The notes under the pieces were generated by a model that was not told the origin of the DNA, made no database searches, and was given only the letters and a program-made list of their open reading frames with translations. A stretch of DNA of 40,418 nucleotides from Saccoglossus kowalevskii (Eukaryota; Hemichordata; Enteropneusta; Harrimaniidae): the NCBI RefSeq assembly GCF_000003605.2, contig NW_003143793.1, positions 328,285-368,702 of the forward strand. The letters are read 5' to 3'. Positions 21,901 to 33,900 of this stretch are shown here, one piece after another. The stretch's first letter is position 1. The number at the start of each line of letters is the position of its first letter. Position numbers and translations under genes: made by a program.

Positions 21901-24900
21901 AAAAGATGTATGTAAAGAGGGGGGAAACCCTAGTAACACCCCTTTGAAACCACGAGATAGATAGTCGTGTTTTATAAAGTAAATGACCTATCCTGGTATT
22001 TTTACAATATTAGAAATCACTGTGTACTGGAAATCAATTCCACTGCGATGGACTGAGATCATAAATTTACTCGCAAAACTGATTTTAACATCTCACAGAA
22101 CAAAGCCATTCAGTACACCATTAAGGTTATAGGTTTCACACCACAATTAGAATTGGTATCAAGGCATTGGCACTTCTGAATATAATTCTATTTTGAAACA
22201 AGCAGAATGTCGGCTGAGATAGCTCCGCTGTTAGCAAAGAACTGAAGATATCATTAGAAAATAAACAATATGTATAGTATCAAAGCAATCGGACTTGCTG
22301 TTTTTAACAAGAAGTCGAAAATATCACTTTTTACCAAAAATGCCAAAAATATTCACCAAAATTAGGGAATTAAAGATATCATTACAAAATGAACAAATCT
22401 GAGAGAGGTCTACATGTAGTACCTATATAGGTAATATCAAAGCAATTGGAATTGGTTTTTAACAAGAAGTCGAAACTATCACTTTTTACCAAAAATTACA
22501 AAAATATTCACCAAAAATAGAGAATTTGAGATTTTGACATGAAATGAACAAATCTGAGAAAGAACCATCCAAGGTACTTGCAAATCAAATTTGAAAACAT
22601 TCTGACTTGCGGTTTTGAAGAAGAAGTTGAAAATGTAATGTTGATGACGACGACCGACAATCAGTAATATGAACAGCTCTGCTGTGTCGACTTTGTCGAC
22701 AGTGGAGCTAAAAACTTATTTCAAACTGTTTCATTTAATACCAGAATAAACAAGACCTGACATTTGTAAATGGAATTTTAGTGAAAACCAGCTGGTTTTG
22801 AAATGGTGATCGATATATTTAGAGTGAGCACTCACTCGGTCAACTTTTCTAATACTGCCAAATATCAGTGCAGTTGAAATGGATTCAATTTCGGATGTTC
22901 AATAATATGATGATGCTATTTACTATTTTATTTTAAAATACTAGACAAATGATTTGTTTTTAAATTCTAGGTATTGGACTCAAGTTTTTACATTGTCATC
23001 TATGAGGAATTTAATTACATGTACCGGTAATGTGCTACTATACTGTTAAAAAACACAATAAGGATAATACATTTTTGTATAATTATGTTCAGGTATATAC
23101 AAAATACCGGAGGAGTGCAGGTCATATCATGATATTAGAATAGGAAACATTCACCCATACATGTATTTAAGAAATATAATTTTTGACCTTGTACATGGAA
23201 AGTTCACAGACATCGGGCCGCAATAAAATTTAGAATTCATACTGCAGTCCGTAATACTTTACTGAGACACAAACTAATAATGAAGTGTAGTTGTGTTAAA
23301 CCCATTCCACTTACCAGCCTTTTAATTGTTTGGTTTATGTAATCAGGATGATGTGTGGATGTGTTAAACCCATCACACTTACCAGCCATATAATTGTTTA
23401 GTTTATGTAATCAGGATGATGTGTGGATGTGTTAAACCCATCACACTTACCAGACATATAATTGTTTGGTTTATGTAATCAGGATGATGTGTGGATGTGT
23501 TAAACCCATCACACTTACCAGCCATATAATTGTTTGGTTTATGTAATCAGGATGATGTGTGGATGTGTTAAACCCATCACACTTACCAGACATATAATTG
23601 TTTGGTTTATGTAATCAGGATGATGTGTGGATGTGTTAAACCCATCACACTTACCAGACATATAATTGTTTGGTTTATGTAATCAGGATGATGTGTGGAT
23701 GTGTTAAACCCATCACACTTACCAGACATATAATTGTTTGGTTTATGTAATCAGGATGATGTGTGGATGTGTTAAACCCATCACACTTACCAGACATATA
23801 ATTGTTTGGTTTATGTAATCAGGATGATGTGTGGATGTGTTAAACCCATCACACTTACCAGCCATATAATTGTTTGGTTTATGTAATCAGGATCTGTAAT
23901 CATATCTATCATTGGTTTCAGCATTCCACAAACGATAACTTCACGTAATAAATAACGAAATGGTTTGTTATGGAAATCTTGATGGGGTAGCATCAGAAAC
24001 AGTAACATGTCAGTCACGTCTCTCAGGTATTCTAATAAAAAATAAAATAAGATAAAATTTCAAAAATCATCCGCAACCCAGGGCTACAAAATCACACAAG
24101 CCAGTTTATTGTGTGCTGCATTATTAAAGAAGAACTTATTTCAACCATTAACAAGCCTCTGTCATTTTATGCAAGTGCATGTGCTACTACCAGATTCTGC
24201 GGTAAATTCGGTAATACTGGGGGGTAGTCAGAGAACAGATCTAGTACCATATAATGCACTCACATCTGAATAGCAGAAAATACTCACCTAATTCAGCATT
24301 TTCACATGTGCACACTTCATCTCTACATTTGTTTACTTCCATCTCCACCTCAATGTCAAAGAACAGTGATTCTAACTCATTGTCACAACTTTCACTTTGC
24401 TCTGAAATATACCAATCAATTGTGCATCAGTATGATCATTACAAATACCTTAATGTTCTAGTGAGGGACATACATATACTTCAACTAAAACTTGTTTCAA
24501 GGAAGAAATACCCTCTATAATGTCTTTTCTCTATGTACATGTATATCTATTTGTAGTAGAAGGCAATGATTTGAGCTGTTGTTATGTATGCAATTGGATT
24601 TTGATAATCATACATGTAACTACTCTGATGAGAATGACCAATCACAAAAATACTTTCTTCAAACACTGACAATTATCTAACAGTGTATGATGGCCCATGA
24701 TTTTTATTATTATTTCATGAGGCAGAATCCAAATTCTCTATACTAAAAATATTAACAAACACTACTAGTGACAATATATTAAAATTAAAAAAGATTTTTA
24801 GCAGATTTAACCATGTGACTTTCAAACTTCCAGGGTGGACATGTTTTGTGTTCTACACTGCATACCATATACAGAATGGCAAAATAAAATGCAATGAACC

Positions 24901-27900
24901 ATCAGTTCAGCCAACTTATGTCTGCTATTTTATGTGTTGTGCATTTTTCACCCAATAAACCTTACCTTCACCTTAACCTTACCTTCAAGAGAGCGATGCG
25001 CTTTGCTCAGTTTCTCATGAGCTTTGCGGAATAACCTCAGGTGGGAGGCAAAGTCATCAACTAACTGCCTCGTAAGATATGGAACCCATTCAACTTCTTT
25101 TGATCTGCAGAAAAAGCCATAATTATTATGATTCATTAACATTGGTCAGTGTGACTACTAGCACAGCTTTCTGAACAAAAAACGAACCATTATGCAAGTG
25201 TCTATGAAGTGATAAGTAGAACATGATAATAATGTCAACCACTTCATTCATATATACACATGTTTACCTGTTACTAAATGCAATAATCACACTCTGTGTT
25301 GTTTGTCTCAAATAATGTAAAAATTCTTCATGATCGCTGATTTTACCATGGTACCAGGTCTGTACATAGTATCGAAATGCTAACTGCAAAACCTGTTGCA
25401 TTACAAAACAAAATACACAATATTAGTGAAAAAAGACTGATCATGATGCATAAGGGATCATTTTGGAGCATCAGAGCAGCAACGTAATGTTGACGATCAT
25501 AGCATACTGTATAGGCATTTATTATTCACTGGGTTTTAATTTCGCTATTTTCGCTAATAAGTAAAATCCGCTAAATTAAATCCATCTGAACATGTAAAAT
25601 AGCTAAAGAACTCATTAATTCCTTGACAAGTGAATTTGCTAAAAGCATTAAAATAGCAAAATTATATGTCATAGTAAATAATAAGTTTTACGGTATGCCG
25701 TAGGGGGCTTTCATATAATATCTACGCTGAAATCAAGTACTGAAAAAAATATATTGTCAGAGTTCCTAAATTCAACACATAAAACATGTACTACCGATTG
25801 CTTGCTTATAATATTGGTTCAGGTGAAAAATACTATATAAATCACAGGAAATCATTACATTTTGTATCAGTGAAAGTTTGACTGAGTTTTAATCACAAAC
25901 CCTTTAAATTATTGAAAACAAATTTAGTGGTGAAAATATCATTGTATGAATACAACAATTTTGTATATAAAGCCCACTGTAGCTAGATACTTTATCCTTG
26001 ACAATAAAGATTACCGGTAGTTAACTTTGTCACTATTCACAAATTTGTAATCTATTTAATTTTTTCACAATTTTTTTCAAAATTATGTGTATTTGTCAAA
26101 ACTTATTAAAATAAAATAGAAAAATACATAAAAACTGGCAAACTTTTGCACCAAACATTGCTAATATAACATTTTTGGGAGTCCAAGGTCACTGAGGTCC
26201 TTAAAACAGGAGTCATTATGATAATGATTTTCGTGAAAAAAATACATTGCAACTTATACATGTACTGGACATACATGTACTACACAGTTACAGGTAATTT
26301 TATGAAAGTACTGAAAAAATGGATTAATCTGTTAAAATAAACAAGTTTTATAAAACATGTCCATGTAAACACTCTTGTTATGAAATAACGAAGATTCCAA
26401 GCAGCAAAATTTTAACAATTCACAGTTTAATAAGTAGATACATGTACATTTTGAAAGTTCAGAGTCATATGTTAAAAAAAAAAAGAAATACTGTGGCAAA
26501 CAGGCAATTCAGGTTATACTACATCAACTTGATATGTGATTATTACAGGAGACTTGTCATGCATGCTAGAGTGAAGAATGCAGTTGACAGGGTTATCAAA
26601 CCAGATAATTTGATTAACCCAACTGAGGACTGGCCCAAGGGAGCCAATCACACACACCAATACTTTTAGTTGCAAACCATCATAAAAGTACAAATTAACT
26701 CCCCAAAGAAGCTCAAGAAGATGAAACGAAGCAGTACATATAATCACTCGTACATGTACATGTGAAAAAAAACACAGAAACAAGATGAAAGCAAAATGTA
26801 CTGCGGTGTGAGAGAAGTTTAACATCAAATATGCCCCATTAAATAATTACCTGGTTGTCTAATGGAACGATCACTCTGTAAAACTACTTATTCACATGTA
26901 AATACAGTTGTCCAATTTTTCAGTTTAATCTTTAAATGCCAAGGCCAACTATGAATAACTATTGGTGGTTGCAATTTCAAATTTGAATATTAATTTTCAT
27001 CAGACAAATTCTCAAAAATGTTAAAAACACATGAAACGCATAATAATACTACATTGTACTATGTTCTAATGTGTCAAATTTCTGCATTAATTTTCATGGT
27101 TATCCCAATGAACTTTTGTATTATCAAGAAATTTGAATTTTACATATTTATTTATTTTTTATGTAACAGAGAAGTGTGGGGGGGTCTAAAGTCAAACGTT
27201 CTTGATTATTACTCACAAGATCAAATACCCGGTAGTTTCTTTTCAAAAAGTAGTGATAACATATGTATAAATATTAATTTCACAGTATCCAATTTTATGA
27301 ATATTCATTAGTCAGCTTGTCAGCTGCATATTCGGGAGACTTAAAGATCTCTTCTGTATTTTCAAAAAAACAATCAAGATACATATATTCAATACGAGTT
27401 TTTAATTAACATTATAAAATTAATCCTTTGAGTGCCAGATACATTTCCCACCCAAAAGTTTTCACGTTTTGTAAAATTTTCACTAATAAATTCTATCACT
27501 ATATTGCTTTCAGTTTAAGATGAAAATCAATTTTATCAACATTTCTCAAAAAGAGGAGCAGTATAAGATAATTGTTTAGACGGTGCCAATAGTTGACAAT
27601 GGTGCTCAAGGGATAACATTCCTGATTTCATCTTTTGAATATATTCAACATTCCTGATTTCATCTTTTGAATATATTCAACATTCCTGATTTCATCTTTT
27701 GAATATATTCAACATTCCTGATTTCATCTTTTGAATATATTCAACATTCCTGATTTCATCTTTTGAATATATTCAACATTCCTGATTTCATCTTTTGAAT
27801 ATATTCAATATTCCTGATTTCATCTTTTGAATATATTCAATATTCCTGATTTCATCTTTTGAATATATTCAACATTCCTGATTTCATCTTTTGAATATAT

Positions 27901-30900
27901 TCAACATTCCTGATTTCATCTTTTGAATATATTCAACATTCCTGATTTCATCTTTTGAATATATCCAAAATTCCTGATTTCATCTTTTGAATATATTCAA
28001 TATTCCCGATTTGATCTTTTGAATATATCCAACATTCCTGATTTCATCTTTTGAATATATTCAACATTCATGATTTCATCTTTTGAATATATTCAACATT
28101 CCTGATTTCATCTTTTGAATATATTCAACATTCCCGATTTGATCTTTTGAATATATCCAACATTGCTGATTTCATCTTTTGAATATATTCAACATTCCTG
28201 ATTTCATCTTTTGAATATATTAAACATTGCTGATTTCATATTTTGAATATATTCAACATTCCTGATTTCATCTTTTGAATATATTCAACATTCCTGATTT
28301 CATCTTTTGAATATATTCAACATTCCTGATTTCATCTTTTGAATATATTCAGTATTCTTAATTTATATATTTTGCATTCATCCAATGGGCTTCTATGTAA
28401 TCAAAAATGTATACAACAATGTATTGCATATACGCAGCACTTTCTTCACCATAAACTCGGTTTCCTATAACAGGATATGAGTAATATACACTGTGGTTTA
28501 TTGTTACATGTACAATACATTTTATCTAATTTAACACTGGTGTTTTGCTAGATTAATACTTATTAGTGTCCTTAACCCATATACATGTACAGATTAAAAA
28601 AAATCGTGATATACACAACTTGCGCCCCTTGAAAGTGAAAGCCTGTGGTTATAATTTTTAACAGATTGCCAGAATCTGAATAAAACAAATATCAAAATTA
28701 AAATTTACAGCAATTTGTAGATTATTCATTAATGTAGAATTAAACACAGTGTGCTATATCATCGGAAAATGAAATTTTAGTTTCACTAAAAAAAATTCCA
28801 TCACTATAAAATAGTAATTTATGCACATAATGTGGTTTTCAGCTGACTAATTTATGGGAAATCATTCCTAGATTTACCAGTATTGTAACAGTTATTTTGG
28901 TTGCTACATTACATGTAATTTTAAAGTCAGAATCAGGCCAGCATACATGATAACACATACCATAAATAGGGCCTCACAAGCGGTGTCAACAACATATTAA
29001 TACAGTATATCTAAATGTATTAATTATGAGAGAATGTCTGACACATGACGTAAATAACGATTGGTTTATATAGACCTTAAAACATAATAAATTGATATGA
29101 ATTTAATTTGGTAAATTATTGACACTTTTTTTTTAAGTCCATAACATTTATTTAAATTTAATACACACAACTTGCTACAGTAAGTGCTAAAACCACATGG
29201 CTGATACCATTCCGTTTTTAGGGGTGACAGGTGAATTATACATGTACACAATACAAGATATTATACATGCACTATACGTCACCAATACACTTATCACAAC
29301 CGTTAACATGTACATTTTGTTTCACTGCTTTAACTGATCAACAATAGAGTTTATAATAGAGTAGAATTTGTTGCCTGCTATTTTATCCTTCTCTGCCAAG
29401 ATGGTTTGTTCTGATAATATCAACTAAAATGACCTTGTATGCAAGAGCATAGAAATATATAGGTCACATGACAATTACACCATTTACCACTCAACTCATT
29501 TCATGCTAATTTTAGAAGTTAATTTCTTGACATACATTGTACAAAAGAAATTGAAATTGAGAAAACATTACCTATCAACATTGGATGCCCCAAGGACAAA
29601 GAATGATTATAATGAATAATAGTGTTATTAGAATGTGTGTTCAGTACGAAAAGCAATAACACATATTGTCCACATTTGGGAAAAAAATCATTCAATTCCA
29701 TGAATAAACAAGCCATGCATGGCACAGTCGCCCGTTAGTTATCAAATTTAAGATATATAGTTTTGTTTAAAATAATATAGTTGGAACATAGACATGTCAG
29801 AGATATTGATCCCGAAGCTAATGCTTGATTATGTGATTTTTTTTAACATTAAAGTGGTTGACATTCAGTCATCTTGTATCTGATTATCAAACGAGTACTT
29901 GTCTATATTGAGAGGTATTGCTCTGGAACAGCATTAATTAAAACAAAATGGCCACTTGTCGGCCATTTTGAATACATCATTCTGTATATCAATGATGTAC
30001 AATGATGTATATCATGATGTATAATGAATACATAAAATTTTAATATAATCCGTCACAGCATGTCACAGATATGGCAATAGAATAAAACAAAATGGCTGCA
30101 AGTCGGTCATTTTGAATCCCATTTGAAAAAAAACATGATGTGCATCAAGGTCCCATAATGTTCAATGTATGTACGAAGTTTGAAAAAAATCCATCTCTAA
30201 ACGGCCGAGATCCGGTTCTGGAATGCCAGAAATGCTTGATTTCAATGATTTTTCAGTACAAAAATGGTCGCCGTTCAACTATCTTGAATCAGATCGTGGA
30301 ACAAATTGATATGTGCATATATATATATATTATTATGTATGATGTATGTGTAAAGTTTGAATGTAATCGATCCAGGCTTGTCTAAGATATAGGTTCGGAA
30401 GCACACATGCACACACAGAGGTCAATCTGAACAAGAACTAACAATACACAAGTCATTGTATCATTTAAATAGTAAAATATATAATAATACCAATCCGGAA
30501 TCAAAATTGATAGTTTACCGAATGTTTTCCACTTTTGTTAATCAAACAGGCTGCCCACTTTGACAAGCAAAAAAAAATATAAAATACAGAAATCACACAG
30601 TAGTATAACTGTAAATCATTTTAAAATTGAAGGAACAAATTTGTTGCTATGTTCAGTGACTTGCAAAATTCGTACAAGTGAAAATTTCTTTGTGAATTTT
30701 TGCAAAATGTTGTCTTTGCAATACTATAAAACCTCAACTCTTGAAAATTCCTAGAGGCGAAAATTAAATGGTTTGCAACATTACGATCATATTTTGTTGA
30801 AAAAAATATTCATCTTCTGAGTGGTTTTGAAAAGCTGGATCCTGACATGATTTAGATCACAGAGCTATCATTGTTCAGTTCTATGCTTTGAATGATGACG

Positions 30901-33900
30901 CAGACACCACCAATTATTCAGGATTATTATTTTGTGAAAGGTGACAACAGTTGGCTTTGACATTCAAACGTCAAACACAAAACAAGCCTTCTAATTGAAC
31001 AACTATGTTTTCATGTGGACAACCAGTTTCTCAGAGTGGTTGTACCACTGGACAACCAGGTATTTTTATTTAATTTTGACTCCTGAAAAATAATGATAAT
31101 GATATCAGCTATTTGCTAGTTCATTTTCGAACATGGCAGCCATCAATGAACTTATTTTGGAAAAGCATTCTTTATGTAACGATATATTTAAATATGACAA
31201 TCGGCCATCTTCGACCAGATTTTGAAACAAATTGTCATGGACATGCATCCTAACATGTATAAAGTACATGTATGTGCCAAATTTGAAAGAAAACTGACAG
31301 AGCACGTCCAAGATACCGCATAAAAAAAAACAACAAGATGCCTGCCAGTCGACCATCTTTGATCCAATTGTGAAATAAATCGTCATGGACATGTATCCTA
31401 GCATGTATGATCTATGTACCAAGTTTGAATGACAACTGAAAAAGCATGTCCAAAATACAACATTTTCAAACAATAAGATGGCTGCCAGTCGGCCATTTTG
31501 AATCGAATCGCTAAACCACTGCATGTGCATATGTCCCAAATAGGGTACAAGGCAAATGCAAAGAATGAACGGAATCGGACGCACAGATGCATAGAGACCG
31601 AATTACAAGTCCCCGTTTTCGGACTTCGTCCGAACGGGGACTAAAAATAATACCCTGAATTTCAACAAACCTTTTTTGTCATTTGCTTGAACAATGGAAA
31701 ATCATTACAAACCCAAGGCGTCTTATTATTTCATTTTTATAGATGATCACTTTTTATTTTCTTGTTATATATTCTAACTGGTTAGTATCATTCTGAATTT
31801 TCATATTTGGAGTGTTAATGCAGCAAAGTCAGCCTTTCAACCTGCCTATTTTTATTGATAACAACAATTTGAGATACAAACCAAATTGTACAGAAAAAAA
31901 CAAAAAATTACTATCTTGGTAAAACAAGATCATTGTCAGTAGGCCATCTTGGATTTGATCTTAACAGAGACCAACTTTCAATGATGTGATAGAACACAAT
32001 TCATCTTTTCACAATCAAATGGTTAGAATACCAATTCTCGTCCAACAAAATGTACTGAATACCACACAGTTATTTCAATTCATTGCATGGATCAATACCA
32101 GTAAAAGATTATATTTGAACCATTAATTAAGGAATATAAATGACAATTGGTATTGATTGGATTGTGACATGCAAATGTACGTTTTGCAGAAAACAATGTG
32201 AGTACATGTGTATGAGACAATCCCAGCTGGGGTATTGCCCTGTCTGCATGCATATATCATGTATCAGAAAATGCACTTGGTTTTCAAAGAGAAATATGCT
32301 GCAACATCTAGGAAAAGTACACCATGTTAGAGTATTACCACTTACGTCATTACGTCACTTTACATCAGAAAAAAAATTACGTACAATATGTAATATCATG
32401 GCATTATTTTAGTTCAACAATTAGACTATTGTCAAATATTGAATGTAAATTACTAAACGTTGCAGATAATTGAAAGTGTGTTCTTATTGGGAGATCATTA
32501 CCATATATGGAGTCTGGTTGTCAGATGATAACTATATAGCTAGCAAGCTGGGTGAACAGAGGAATATCAATGTGTGTGAATCACCAAAATTCAATCATGT
32601 CTTCACACATTTGAACAGATTGTCAAAACCACCAAAGAATCTTTGATTTTTACCTAATTCAGCTAATTTTTATCTTGAAATTTATTTATTCGTGTTGTTT
32701 TTTCTACACATAACTTAATATACAAGCCTCTATTAAAGCTACATTAACAATAATGTTTGATTTCTTTCTTCTTCAAGCATACTACTATGCATAATTACAT
32801 TTGAAATGAATAACACTGTAGTGTCCGTGATAGCAAGGCAAAGACATGTGCAATTAGTAAGAGCCGAGAGCAATGACATGCTCCAGTAACCTGCCATGCA
32901 TGATACAAGTTTAGATGAGCCTGTCTGATGTTCAGAATTACATGTTCATGTGAATCCAATCAGCAGATACTGAGAGACAGAGAACAATACACACGAGCCA
33001 ATTATAGTCATAATGTTATTATATATGTACATGTATGTATGCCAATACAAATGCAATTTAGTCTCTGAGTCTCATCTGTCACATTTAATACTACGGTAGT
33101 ATTTTATACATACATTCTGTCATATGAGCTCTAAATAATTATAGGTATCAATAAATATCAGAGGTAACAAAATTAACTAACAACGATATTTAATATCTTT
33201 GCACTGGTATTCATTTTTATGATTTTTTTTGAGGGGAAAAAAAATGGTCTTGATTTGTTTTCACTGAAATTCGCATACAAACATATAATGTATCTTAAAA
33301 CATGCAAATAATGAATAACACACACAGCTAGCACTATATACAATATATATATATATACTCGATATATATATCAGTGTTTGAAATTAGTGCCTGAGATTGG
33401 TAACTAGTCAAGCCAGATGTCTGGTAACCTTTTTTATGATCTGCTGCGATTAAAATTTTGAAAAATGCCTTTTTCTGGATAATATTATTGGATGAAGTTA
33501 CGCGCTGTTTTCCTCAGATGATGTAACAATTTAAAATGGGACGTTTTAATTATGAATCAGACTTCTCGGATCTACATGTACCGGTACATGGAAGTGACAA
33601 CACATTTGAAGGCGCTGACAAGACTCTCAAATATGTCTGCATGACAGATGAATTCTATTTTTTTTTTGCTGTCAGTCGTATAACAATGGTGTTTATGTAA
33701 ACCAAAAGTCACAGAAAAATGAATGAAAACATAGACTTACCTCTTGTAATGGTTCATCTATGATGAAGGCTCCAGTTAATCTTTTGTCAATTTTATATTT
33801 GGGTTCTTTTTTTTTAACTTGATCTATCAACTAGAAATACAAATACAGGGAGGGACATTAAAAAAGTAGCAATTGACATTCACTAAATATAATAGTACCA

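Noticed and set aside
23296-23893. CRISPR-like direct repeats
   Set aside because: The 68-bp units are contiguous, have no unique spacers and derive from a eukaryotic exon-intron junction.
25383-25393. Alternative acceptor for SNX13 exon 4 at ttgcag|tta
   Set aside because: It would delete three residues (VLQ) conserved in the family; the AG nine bases upstream keeps them and the phase.
27614-28358. CRISPR-like 32-bp repeats
   Set aside because: Head-to-tail copies without spacers, in a eukaryotic intron; a minisatellite.
31105-31584. 159-codon open frame on the minus strand
   Set aside because: It lies wholly within repeat copy B3 and its periodicity follows the DNA modules; no protein family is recognised.
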